DNA from: Leptospira harrisiae
GTDB taxonomy: Bacteria; Spirochaetota; Leptospiria; Leptospirales; Leptospiraceae
NCBI RefSeq assembly: GCF_002811945.1
Contig: NZ_NPDX01000001.1
Coordinates: 1,744,501 to 1,808,500 of the forward strand
Length of the DNA: 64,000 nucleotides
Direction of reading: 5' to 3'
Part shown: piece after piece, positions 10,905 through 18,811 of the stretch
Layout of the letters: each line of letters opens with the position of its first letter
Numbering within the stretch: position 1 is the stretch's first letter
Made by a program: the position numbers and the translations under genes
Notes under the pieces: generated by a model
Databases searched by the model: none
What the model was told of the DNA's origin: nothing
Seen by the model: the letters and a program-made list of their open reading frames with translations, nothing else

Positions 10905-11615
10905 ATGCACCTTCTCAAACAAAAACCAGTGATTCTTTATACGGTTCTTCTTAGTTTTTTTCTAACCTTTCTCCTTCTTGCGGAACTCACTGGTAGTAAA
11001 TTATTTTTTGCCTTTGGATTCACAATGACCATGGGGGTTATCCCTTTTCCCGTTACCTTTATCATCACAGATCTTTTGAATGAATACTATGGTCGAAAAG
11101 TGGTTCGTGCTACAACGTTTCTCGGCATGGTGATGATTGGATTTGCTTACCTCTTAATTGTGATCGATATCCAAATTCCCGCAAGCCCTGAATCGCCCAT
11201 CGATGATGCCTCCTTCGAACGTGTGTTTGCCAATTCGGGTCTTGTGATTCTTGGTTCCATCATTGCTTATGTGATTGGTCAAATGATAGACCTAAATACC
11301 TTTCACTTCCTTCGTAAAAAGACAGGAGGAAAACACATTTGGCTCAGGGCCACAGGCTCCACTGTCATCTCCCAACTCATCGATTCTTATGTTGTGATTT
11401 TTATCGCTCTTGGAAAATACCATCCTGTTTCTAAACTTGTCTCCATTGCCAATACCAACTTTCTTTATAAATTGGGAGTGGCCATTCTCATCACACCACT
11501 TCTCTATGCCATCCATATCTATATTGATCGTTATTTAGGGGAAAGTTTGAAAAAACAAATGTTCCATGCGGCAATGGAAGAAGAAGGTTTGGAGTCCACC
11601 ATCCAACCAGGGTAA
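10905..11615 (+). CDS. yhhQ: Queuosine precursor transporter, YhhQ family
   Basis: The protein has 236 residues and about six membrane helices. It carries family features such as ELTGSKLF, ITDLLNEYYGRK and an ATGSTVISQLIDSYVV helix. YhhQ/QPTR proteins import 7-deazaguanine precursors (preQ0/preQ1) for queuosine in tRNA. No queuosine gene is next to it. It is followed by a GDPD gene after 6 bases, so they form a likely two-gene operon. Confidence 0.88.
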   Translation: MHLLKQKPVILYTVLLSFFLTFLLLAELTGSKLFFAFGFTMTMGVIPFPVTFIITDLLNEYYGRKVVRATTFLGMVMIGFAYLLIVIDIQIPASPESPIDDASFERVFANSGLVILGSIIAYVIGQMIDLNTFHFLRKKTGGKHIWLRATGSTVISQLIDSYVVIFIALGKYHPVSKLVSIANTNFLYKLGVAILITPLLYAIHIYIDRYLGESLKKQMFHAAMEEEGLESTIQPG

Positions 11616-11621
11616 TAGAAA

Positions 11622-12392
11622 ATGTTCCAACCAAGAATCGAAAGACTCAAATCCATTTTAGGAAATGTACCTGCCAATATTGGCCACAGGGGTGCTCGTG
11701 GCCTTGCTCCAGAAAACACCCTTGTTTCTTTTCTAGTGGGAGCAGAGTCCACAAGGTTTTTTGAATTGGATACGATGCTTTGTGCTTCGGGCGAACTTGT
11801 TGTCATCCACGACTTTACAGTCGATCGAACCACTGATGGAAAAGGGAAGGTTTCTGAATATAAATATAGAGATTTAGCTGAACTCGATGCGGGGAGTTTT
11901 TTTGAAGAAGCCTTTGAAGGAGAACAAATTCCGACACTCTCTCAGGTTATCCAGACTCTCCCCGAAACCACAGTCTTTGATATTGAAATGAAAAGTGAAG
12001 GGAATCCAGAAGAGAGAAAGGCACTCGCGCTTGCTCTTGTGAAACTCATTCGGAAATGGAATTTAACTAATCGAATTTGGGTGAGTAGTTTTGATTGGGA
12101 TCTTGTGGATCTCATAAGACAGGAAGAACCAGAAGTACTTCGTGGCCTGCTAGTAGAAAAGGGAGATTCGCTAAACAAGAATTATATGGACTATGAACCA
12201 GATTTAATTCTCCCACATCTTTCTGCTTGTTCCAAAGATTTTGTGGAAGGCCTAAAAAAACAGTCTCTCCTTGTGATTCCTTACACTACCAATACAGAAA
12301 AAGAATGGCAGGAGTTACTAACAGCGGGTGTGGCCGGACTCATCACTGACTTTCCAGACCAATTGGCCTCTTATTTAGAATCTGTAAAATAA
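11622..12392 (+). CDS. Glycerophosphodiester phosphodiesterase
   Basis: The protein has 256 residues. The GDPD catalytic residues are present: HRGARGLAPENT (His22, Arg23, Glu31, Asn32), FELD near 48 and the second His in VIHD near 65. Late motifs such as TNTEKEWQELLTAGVAGLITDFPD match the family. It hydrolyses glycerophosphodiesters to glycerol-3-phosphate and an alcohol. There is no signal peptide, so it is a cytoplasmic UgpQ-type enzyme. Its last 22 bases overlap the end of the convergent VOC gene. Confidence 0.93.
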   Translation: MFQPRIERLKSILGNVPANIGHRGARGLAPENTLVSFLVGAESTRFFELDTMLCASGELVVIHDFTVDRTTDGKGKVSEYKYRDLAELDAGSFFEEAFEGEQIPTLSQVIQTLPETTVFDIEMKSEGNPEERKALALALVKLIRKWNLTNRIWVSSFDWDLVDLIRQEEPEVLRGLLVEKGDSLNKNYMDYEPDLILPHLSACSKDFVEGLKKQSLLVIPYTTNTEKEWQELLTAGVAGLITDFPDQLASYLESVK

Positions 12393-12727
12393 ATCCAAAC
12401 CCAGTTCCCCCAAGGGTCTTCCCATAAGGAATAATTTTTCCCTGGAACTTGCTCGATTAACTTCAAAGAGGAAAACTGGGGGTGGTTCTTTACCTTCTGA
12501 TCACAACGAATGGTGATGGTTCCTGGGCGAACCGGGCAATGTTCTGTATTTTTAGAGAATACTATGGTTTCACCAGAAGTCAGTTTCAATTCCGAATGCC
12601 CAAAACTTTCTTTTAGGAGAGTCCCGCCTAAAAACGATTGGTAAAAACGAGCAGGAAGGCCAGTATTTTCTCCTCCGTCTAAGTTCAAAGAGTAAAATTG
12701 TAAATCGAATGTTGTCCCGCTCTCCAT
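12371..12727 (-). CDS. VOC (glyoxalase/bleomycin-resistance) superfamily protein
   Basis: The protein has about 118 residues. The pattern of an early LPARFYQSFLG helix and a late DPWGNWVWIYF strand is typical of single-domain VOC proteins. Metal ligands are not clear, so the substrate cannot be named. I choose ATG 12727, preceded by AGGA at a good distance; a longer form to 12757 has no better support. Its 5' end overlaps the start of the divergent membrane gene at 12709, and its 3' end overlaps the GDPD gene, so it is embedded between both. Confidence 0.6.
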   Translation of the reverse strand: MESGTTFDLQFYSLNLDGGENTGLPARFYQSFLGGTLLKESFGHSELKLTSGETIVFSKNTEHCPVRPGTITIRCDQKVKNHPQFSSLKLIEQVPGKNYSLWEDPWGNWVWIYFTDSK

Positions 12728-14070
12728 CCATACTTTCCTATTTTTTATTTTTTTCAATTTCTACTTTCGTTAACTTTTTGTTATGCGAAACTATCTATTT
12801 TGAACCATTACATTCGGCAGATAGTTTGTATCTTCCTTTGTTTCTAAAGGATTTAGTTTCTGGTCTTGGGATTAGACATTGGTATCTACCCCCCTCTCCC
12901 TATTTTTTTCCTGATCTATTATTGTATCTATTCCTTTATCCGGTCGTTCCTTTTCTGTATCTGCCTAGTGTTTATGGAACGATACAAATGGCTTTAGTAT
13001 TATTTGGAATTTTTATCTTTCTATCGAAGTATACAAACCAAACAAAGTCATTCCAATTTCTCTATCTCTTTGAAATCCTTTTTATTTTTTTCTCTCTTTT
13101 GGGATTCTCGTTTAGTGATCGACCTCTCCCGCTAGTTTATTTTCTTTCGGGAGCACACCATAGCACGGGTTTCTTTTTTTCTCTCCTACTTTCCCTTTAT
13201 CTATACTCTTTGTTAAACGAGAGAGAAAAAAGGAATTTTAGTCCTTCTTCGATTCTGCCACTTCCCTTAGTTCTATTGTTTTTCTTTAGTTTTTCTCTAC
13301 TGTATATTTCCGATCGATTTTCTTTTGCTTTGGGAGTGATTTCTTTTTTTGTGGTTCGCATTTGGGACGACGAGTTACCATACTCTGTAAGAATTTCTTA
13401 CTTTCAAACAAAGCGGTTTTGGCTCCTCGCCATTCTTTTTTTTCTTTTTAGCGAACTTATCTTTTGGGGACTGAAATCGTTTGTCTCCATTCCCAGTAGT
13501 ATCCAGATTTTATTTTCCTATCTTTCAAAACACAGTGCTTGGGAAATCATTCAGCTTTCGGTGACTTACCTTTGGGATTTTTCTAAACATATATTTTACC
13601 AAGGAAAGTCCATTCTTGTTTTAATGGGACTCGGGCTTCTATTATTTCCCAGGTTTCCCAAACTAAACCGCCATTTACTCATCGTATTTTTTCCAGTCCT
13701 TGTTGGACTTTTACTCACCATCGGAAGGTTTACCTACCTCCATCCTTATCCCATCCGGTATTTGTTTCCTCTTTTGTTTTTTGGACTTCTCGGGGTTACT
13801 TGGGTGGTCAGTGCTACGATCCAAAAAGGAAATCCTATTCTTTTTTTTGGATTGGTTTTAGGACTTTGCTTCTTTCTTTTAACTTTTCCGCATCCAAGAG
13901 GAGAAACCAAGACATACTTTTCAAACATCACCGACACAAAGGTTCCTTACCACTTAGAAAAACCCATTCGGTTTTGGACTGATGGTAAAAGGGCTCCCAT
14001 CCCTATAGATAAGGACGGAAAACCCTACCATTGGATCACAGGGGCATTCCATACGCACTTGACAGAGTGA
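12709..14070 (+). CDS. Polytopic membrane protein, unknown
   Basis: The protein has 453 residues and about ten hydrophobic helices. Periplasmic loops are few, and a soluble tail of about 60 residues ends it. The N-terminus starts directly in a hydrophobic segment. The topology resembles GT-C glycosyltransferases or O-antigen-type membrane proteins, but I see no diagnostic acidic motif. The message is pyrimidine-rich, as expected for Phe/Leu-rich helices. It ends 24 bases before leuA, so it may be the first gene of the membrane protein-leuA-hisC unit. Confidence 0.65.
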   Translation: MLSRSPSILSYFLFFSISTFVNFLLCETIYFEPLHSADSLYLPLFLKDLVSGLGIRHWYLPPSPYFFPDLLLYLFLYPVVPFLYLPSVYGTIQMALVLFGIFIFLSKYTNQTKSFQFLYLFEILFIFFSLLGFSFSDRPLPLVYFLSGAHHSTGFFFSLLLSLYLYSLLNEREKRNFSPSSILPLPLVLLFFFSFSLLYISDRFSFALGVISFFVVRIWDDELPYSVRISYFQTKRFWLLAILFFLFSELIFWGLKSFVSIPSSIQILFSYLSKHSAWEIIQLSVTYLWDFSKHIFYQGKSILVLMGLGLLLFPRFPKLNRHLLIVFFPVLVGLLLTIGRFTYLHPYPIRYLFPLLFFGLLGVTWVVSATIQKGNPILFFGLVLGLCFFLLTFPHPRGETKTYFSNITDTKVPYHLEKPIRFWTDGKRAPIPIDKDGKPYHWITGAFHTHLTE

Positions 14071-14094
14071 AGCGAACCTATGATCTGGAAGTAG

Positions 14095-15597
14095 ATGGAA
14101 GATTACGTACGCATATTTGATACTACTTTAAGGGACGGGGAACAGTGCCCTGGGGCTGCCATGAGCGAAGATGAGAAGGTAGAGATTGCCCAACACCTAG
14201 CCCGGATGAAGGTAGATATCATTGAGGCTGGATTCCCAGTTTCCTCCCCTGTACAATTCAAAGCTGTCGAAAGGATTGCTCGTGAAATTGAAGGCCCAGT
14301 CATATGTGGACTCGCCCGTGCACTCCGTCCCGATTTAGAGGCGGCTCGTGATGCTTTAAAACCTGCCAAACAAAAACGCATTCATACTTTTATTGCCTCT
14401 TCTCCCATCCACATGAAACACAAGTTAGGCAAGTCTCCCGCAGAAGTTTTAGAGATGGCAAGACTTGCTGTAAAAATGGCAAGGGACTTTGTTACCGATG
14501 TAGAATTTTCACCGGAAGATGCCACTCGCTCCGAATGGGAGTTCTTACGCGAGTTAGTCGAAGCTGTCATTGAAGAAGGTGCCACTACCATCAATATCCC
14601 AGACACAGTGGGATATACCACACCACAAGAATATATGGATCTCTTTCGTTTCCTAAAAAAGGAAGTGAAAGGTGCTGACAAAGTCATATTTTCTGCACAC
14701 TGCCACAATGACCTAGGACTTGCCGTCGCAAACTCTCTGGCAACCGTTCTTGCCGGTGGTCGTCAGATAGAATGTACGATCAACGGGATCGGAGAAAGAG
14801 CTGGAAACACTGCTATGGAAGAAGTGGTGATGGCTCTAAAAACAAGAAAGGATGCTTTTGGCGTAGAAACAAAAATTGATTCCACCCTCATCACTCGAGG
14901 TTCCCATTTGGTAAAAACCATCACAGGGATGGTTGTCCAACCTAACAAAGCCATTGTGGGCGCCAATGCCTTTGCTCATGAATCCGGAATCCACCAAGAT
15001 GGTGTGATCAAAAACAGACAAACCTATGAAATTATGACTCCTGAATCCGTGGGACTGAAATCCAACCGTATGGTTCTTGGACGCCATTCTGGTCGGGCAG
15101 GTTTTAAAGACCGAGTCATTCGAATGGGTTTCGATCCCAAACCAGAAGAAATTGACAATGCATACAATCGGTTCCTTGAAATTGCAGATAAAAAAAAGGA
15201 AGTATTTGATGAGGACATCGCTGCACTTTTCCAGGCAGAGATCAGCAGGTCCCAAGTGGATGAAAAATATCGTCTCCTTTCTTTTGAACAAAATACTGGA
15301 TCAAACAAAACTCCCAGTTCCAAAATCTCTCTCCAAATCAAGGGAGAGGTCAAAGAAGGCGAAGCGCATGGTGATGGCCCGGTGGACAGTATCTTTAAAG
15401 CCATTGGCCAAGTGACAGGTCTTTCGCCGCTCCTCTCAAGGCTTGTGATTTCTCCTGTAACCGAAGGCACGGATGCGATGGCTGAGGCATCCGTAACTTT
15501 AGAAGACGGGGAACGTCGGGTTGTTGGGAAAGGTGATTCCACAGACATCATTGAGGCCTGTGCGAAAGCCTATATCAATGCCCTAAACCGGTTATAA
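14095..15597 (+). CDS. leuA: 2-isopropylmalate synthase
   Basis: The protein has 500 residues. The HMGL-like TIM barrel starts with FDTTLRDGEQCPG (residues 8-20). Metal and substrate motifs include SAHCHNDLGLAVAN, GIGERAGN and the ESGIHQDG region. A C-terminal regulatory domain follows from about 390. LeuA joins acetyl-CoA and 2-oxoisovalerate in the first step of leucine synthesis and is usually feedback inhibited by leucine. A citramalate synthase (CimA) is the main alternative. The MKVDIIEAGFPVSSP motif and length favour LeuA. HisC follows after 4 bases. Confidence 0.88.
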   Translation: MEDYVRIFDTTLRDGEQCPGAAMSEDEKVEIAQHLARMKVDIIEAGFPVSSPVQFKAVERIAREIEGPVICGLARALRPDLEAARDALKPAKQKRIHTFIASSPIHMKHKLGKSPAEVLEMARLAVKMARDFVTDVEFSPEDATRSEWEFLRELVEAVIEEGATTINIPDTVGYTTPQEYMDLFRFLKKEVKGADKVIFSAHCHNDLGLAVANSLATVLAGGRQIECTINGIGERAGNTAMEEVVMALKTRKDAFGVETKIDSTLITRGSHLVKTITGMVVQPNKAIVGANAFAHESGIHQDGVIKNRQTYEIMTPESVGLKSNRMVLGRHSGRAGFKDRVIRMGFDPKPEEIDNAYNRFLEIADKKKEVFDEDIAALFQAEISRSQVDEKYRLLSFEQNTGSNKTPSSKISLQIKGEVKEGEAHGDGPVDSIFKAIGQVTGLSPLLSRLVISPVTEGTDAMAEASVTLEDGERRVVGKGDSTDIIEACAKAYINALNRL

Positions 15598-15601
15598 CCA
15601 A

Positions 15602-16696
15602 ATGTCCACTCAATCCAATAAATTTTCGATCGAATCTCTTTTGCGTAAGGAACTAATCACATATAAACCATATACACCTGGTGAACAACCAGGCCTTAGT
15701 GCCTCCACGATCAAACTAAATACAAACGAAAACCCATACCCTCCTTCTCCGAAAATCAAAGAGGCTGTGGAAAAAGTTTTACAAACAGGTGTTTTGCGAA
15801 AATACCCAAACTACCACTCCCGAAAATTACAAGAACTCATAGCAAAAGATTATGACTTAGACCCGGATCAAATTTTGGTTACGAATGGGTCTGACGAAGC
15901 CTTACGTTTGTTATTCCAAGCGCTCGTGGGCCCAGGAGATGTCATTGTGGCACCAGACCCAACCTATTCCTTTTATCCTGTGTTAACAGAACAAATGATG
16001 GTGGGAGCCATTTACAAAGCGGTTCCACTCAAATCCGACTTATATTTTGATTTTGAATCTTTGGGAAAAGAACAAGGAAAATTACTTTGTTTTGCCCATC
16101 CCAATGCACCGACCGGCGTGGAAGAACCAAAGGAAAAACTTTTAAATTTAGTTAAAAATTTTGAAGGGGTTGTTCTTTCCGACGAAGCCTATATTGATTT
16201 CACAGAACCTAACTCTACTTTGATGGCAGAAATCAAAAACCATCCGAACCTATTAGTATCTCGTACCTTTTCCAAATCCTATGCTCTTGCTGGACTCCGT
16301 GTGGGTTATTTAGTGGGATCGCTCGAAGTGATCTCTTGGATTCGCAAACTTAAAGATTCTTATAATGTAGGAATTTTGGAACAAGTTGTTGCAGAGGCCT
16401 CTTATGCAGACAAAGAATACTTTTTGGAAAAACGAACTCTTGTCATTTCAGAAAGAACCAAACTAAAAAAGGAATTGGAATCTCTTGGTTTTTTTATTCC
16501 CGAATCTTCAACTAATTTTTTATTTTGCAAACCAAAGTTAGGTGTTTCTCCTGAAAGTTTATATTTGCAGTTAAAAGATAAAAACATTCTCATTCGGTAT
16601 TTTTCTACGGGAATTTCCAAAGACTATGTTCGGATCACCATTGGAACAGAAGAAGAAAATACGAAACTACTAGAAACCATTCGATCCCTAATTTAA
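15602..16696 (+). CDS. hisC: Histidinol-phosphate aminotransferase
   Basis: The protein has 364 residues and a fold type I PLP enzyme pattern. It shows NENPYPPSP near residue 40, NGSDEALRLLFQ, the cofactor-binding SDEAYIDF, and the PLP lysine in SRTFSKSYALAGLRVGY near residue 223. HisC converts imidazole acetol phosphate to histidinol phosphate using glutamate. It is 4 bases downstream of leuA, so amino-acid genes of two pathways share an operon. Other his genes are absent here. A broader aminotransferase activity (aromatic substrates) is possible. Confidence 0.92.
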   Translation: MSTQSNKFSIESLLRKELITYKPYTPGEQPGLSASTIKLNTNENPYPPSPKIKEAVEKVLQTGVLRKYPNYHSRKLQELIAKDYDLDPDQILVTNGSDEALRLLFQALVGPGDVIVAPDPTYSFYPVLTEQMMVGAIYKAVPLKSDLYFDFESLGKEQGKLLCFAHPNAPTGVEEPKEKLLNLVKNFEGVVLSDEAYIDFTEPNSTLMAEIKNHPNLLVSRTFSKSYALAGLRVGYLVGSLEVISWIRKLKDSYNVGILEQVVAEASYADKEYFLEKRTLVISERTKLKKELESLGFFIPESSTNFLFCKPKLGVSPESLYLQLKDKNILIRYFSTGISKDYVRITIGTEEENTKLLETIRSLI

Positions 16697-16698
16697 AT

Positions 16699-16734
16699 AA
16701 AAAACCCGGCACCTCTTTAAGAGATGAACCGGGT
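16699..16734 (-). terminator. Rho-independent terminator of the Hsp20 operon
   Basis: Read on the minus strand, the outer stem ACCCGG/CCGGGT (16729-16734 with 16704-16709) encloses an inner stem, and TTTTTTATTT follows at once. On the plus strand there is no T-run, so the terminator serves the minus-strand Hsp20 genes. It sits 8 bases after the hisC stop. Confidence 0.8.
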
Positions 16735-16778
16735 CCGAAATCAAATTCACTTTAGATTTACCAAACACCAAAGAGACT

Positions 16779-17183
16779 TTATTTCTGAATTTCGATTTTT
16801 GTTTTTTTAGGTTCCATTTTTGGAATCGTTAATTCCAAAATCCCGTTTTTCATTTTGGCGGTGGCTTTGTCCGAATGGATTGCTTTGCCTATTGTAAATT
16901 TTCGGAAGCAATTTCCTTCCTTGTATTCCGCAAGTCGCACTTGACCACGAGATTCCTGTGGCATTACAAACTTACCTTCCAAAATTAGTTGGTCTTTTTC
17001 AATGGATATATCTACCGAAGATTGGTCTACCCCAGGCATTTCCACATGGAAATAAAACGCATCCTCAGTTTCCATTACATCCACGTTAGGTGAATAGACA
17101 CGAACATTCGTTGCCGATTTTTGATCTTTACCTTCAACTGTTTCTGTAACTTCTTGTTTGTTTTCTTTTGTGAGTGTATTCAT
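16779..17183 (-). CDS. Small heat-shock protein, Hsp20 family (second gene)
   Basis: The protein has 134 residues. An alpha-crystallin domain (about 30-130) is visible: NVDVMETEDAFYFHVEMPGV at the start and the family's GxLxL/I motif NGILELTIP at the end. The N-terminal arm is short and charged. These ATP-independent chaperones hold unfolding proteins. It follows the other Hsp20 gene after 11 bases and precedes a terminator, so both form a heat-shock operon under the upstream CIRCE-like site. Confidence 0.92.
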   Translation of the reverse strand: MNTLTKENKQEVTETVEGKDQKSATNVRVYSPNVDVMETEDAFYFHVEMPGVDQSSVDISIEKDQLILEGKFVMPQESRGQVRLAEYKEGNCFRKFTIGKAIHSDKATAKMKNGILELTIPKMEPKKTKIEIQK

Positions 17184-17194
17184 ATCGAATCTCC

Positions 17195-17638
17195 TTACCC
17201 GATGGTGATGGATACTTTTTTAGGTTTATCTTCTTCTCTACGAGGAAGGTGGATGTTTAAAATTCCATTTGTGAATTTTGCAAGGACCTGCTCTCCATCC
17301 ACACGGAATGGAAGTTCCAAGGTTCTACGGAATTCTCCATTGAAGATTTCACGACGAAGGACTTCGGTTCCCTCTGCGAGTTCTTCTGTTTTTTTCTTTC
17401 CGTGGATTGAAAGTAAATTGTCCTTCACATTGATTTCGATTTGGTCTGGTTCGAGTCCTGGAAGCAAACAAGTCACTAGGGCCTCGTCTTCCTTCGTATA
17501 AACGTTTACCGGAGGGAAATTGGACGAAGATCCAAATTGACTGTCCAAAATGGAACGAGTCAACTCATCGTTCAGTCTATCAAAATCTCTCCAGAACTGA
17601 TTTGCTTTGGTTTGTGGGTCTAGAATTCGGAACAACAT
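17195..17638 (-). CDS. hsp20: Small heat-shock protein, Hsp20 family (first gene)
   Basis: The protein has 147 residues from ATG 17638, which lies 7 bases after GAGGAG. The ATG at 17644 is too close to that site, and the GTG at 17659 lies inside the operator-like repeat. The alpha-crystallin domain (about 37-147) shows the PPVNVYTKEDEALV start and NGILNIHLP end. It is the first gene of the two-gene Hsp20 operon. Tandem Hsp20 genes of this kind are known in spirochaetes. Confidence 0.93.
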   Translation of the reverse strand: MLFRILDPQTKANQFWRDFDRLNDELTRSILDSQFGSSSNFPPVNVYTKEDEALVTCLLPGLEPDQIEINVKDNLLSIHGKKKTEELAEGTEVLRREIFNGEFRRTLELPFRVDGEQVLAKFTNGILNIHLPRREEDKPKKVSITIG

Positions 17639-17652
17639 GCTCATTCTCCTCT

Positions 17653-17679
17653 TTAGCACTCGTGCTGCACGACTGCCAT
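17653..17679 (-). promoter_or_regulatory. CIRCE-like operator (HrcA binding site)
   Basis: One half-site, TTAGCACTC, is a perfect CIRCE half. A 9-base spacer follows, then GACTGCCAT, which matches 6 of 9 positions of the partner half GAGTGCTAA. Spacer and orientation are canonical. The site lies between the promoter and the ribosome site of the Hsp20 operon, where CIRCE elements usually sit. HrcA repression of Hsp20 is an inference; no hrcA is in this window. Confidence 0.75.
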
Positions 17680-17689
17680 TTCGATTAGC

Positions 17690-17718
17690 AATCTATATCT
17701 TTGACTGCCAATCGTCAA
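17690..17718 (-). promoter_or_regulatory. Sigma70-type promoter of Hsp20 operon
   Basis: On the minus strand TTGACG (17718-17713) and TAGATT (17695-17690) are separated by 17 bases. Transcription would start near 17684, just before the CIRCE-like site. The -35 matches 5 of 6 consensus positions and the -10 matches 4 of 6. Confidence 0.55.
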
Positions 17719-17793
17719 GAATGTTTTCCATTTTAACTAATTTTCCAAAAAAAATTTTGTCCCGGAAAGCCATCCTCTCTAGCCTGGAATCCA

Positions 17794-18252
17794 ATGCTTA
17801 TCCAAGAAACGTTGATCCAACTGGGTTTGGAAATTCCTCCAGTACCGGCTGCCCTTGCTGCTTATATCCCTTCTAAAAGGTCAGGAAATCTGATTTTTAC
17901 TTCCGGACAACTTCCTCTTGTTAGCGGGAAATTAAGAAAAACAGGAAAAGTTGGCAAAGATTTAAACCTCGATGAAGCAAAAGAAGAAGCAAAACAATGT
18001 GTCCTCAATGCTCTTGCTGCATTACTACTTCATATCGATTCCCTAGACAAAATCAAATCGATTGTCAAACTGGGAGTGTTTGTAGCAGGAACACCAGAAT
18101 TCACCGAACAACACTTAGTCGCGAATGGTGCCTCTGAACTACTTGCAGCCATTTTTGGCGAAAAGGGAAAACATGCGCGTTTTGCCATTGGTGTGAGTTC
18201 ACTCCCATTGGATGCTAGTGTAGAATTGGAAATGGTAGCAGAAGTAGAATGA
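17794..18252 (+). CDS. RidA/YjgF family protein
   Basis: The protein has 152 residues. The family pattern is clear: GNLIFTSGQLPL, then LNALAALL, then IVKLGVFV and ARFAIGVSSLPLDASVELEMVAEV. RidA proteins hydrolyse reactive enamine/imine intermediates; this longer branch often lacks a known substrate. The conserved Arg of the active RidA group appears replaced by ASSL-type residues, so activity is uncertain. Its stop overlaps the next start (ATGA), suggesting coupled translation with the membrane protein downstream. Confidence 0.85.
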   Translation: MLIQETLIQLGLEIPPVPAALAAYIPSKRSGNLIFTSGQLPLVSGKLRKTGKVGKDLNLDEAKEEAKQCVLNALAALLLHIDSLDKIKSIVKLGVFVAGTPEFTEQHLVANGASELLAAIFGEKGKHARFAIGVSSLPLDASVELEMVAEVE

Positions 18253-18797
18253 CAAATACCCTTCTTTCGAAATGTTTCAATTTGATTCAATTCTTAAAAG
18301 AATCTCTTTTATTTGTTCCCGATCTATTACTTGCTTGGTGGCACCTAACAAAAAGAATCTTTTTGGCTCTCTATCGTTATTGGAACACAAAACTTTTTTT
18401 TGATAAAATATTCTTTATTTTTTTATTTTTACAGTTAGTCTTCTCTGTTCTGCCTTGGTTTTCATACCAAATTCGTTTTTTTGAAACAGAAGAATCCATT
18501 TCTCTTGGGCCAAAATTAAATTCCGTGTTTATTTTACTAAGTCTTCTCAATTTTTTCTTTTTAGGATTTTGGAAATCGGCATGGACAAGGGTTTGGTTTT
18601 TCGCATGCCAAATGATAGCTATCGTTTTCGTGATTTGGGGTTATTTGGATCCCAAACGTTATTTTTATGATTTTGTTAAACCCGAAGAAGTAGGCCTTGG
18701 ACTTCCGTTTTATTTATTTTTAGGATCCTTATTTGGTGCTTTTGTATTTGGATACCTCACCTTTAAACGAGAGGATGAAGTTTTAGGTAGGATCTAA
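18249..18797 (+). CDS. Small membrane protein, unknown
   Basis: The protein has 182 residues with about four hydrophobic helices, rich in Phe and Trp. There is no recognised domain. It begins with an ATGA overlap with the RidA gene, so it is co-translated with it. The next gene starts 14 bases after its stop. Confidence 0.7.
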   Translation: MTNTLLSKCFNLIQFLKESLLFVPDLLLAWWHLTKRIFLALYRYWNTKLFFDKIFFIFLFLQLVFSVLPWFSYQIRFFETEESISLGPKLNSVFILLSLLNFFFLGFWKSAWTRVWFFACQMIAIVFVIWGYLDPKRYFYDFVKPEEVGLGLPFYLFLGSLFGAFVFGYLTFKREDEVLGRI

Positions 18798-18811
18798 AAC
18801 CAACTTAAAAG

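Noticed and set aside
14836..15291. Minus-strand open frame inside leuA
   Set aside because: It is a shadow of the leuA frame without independent support.
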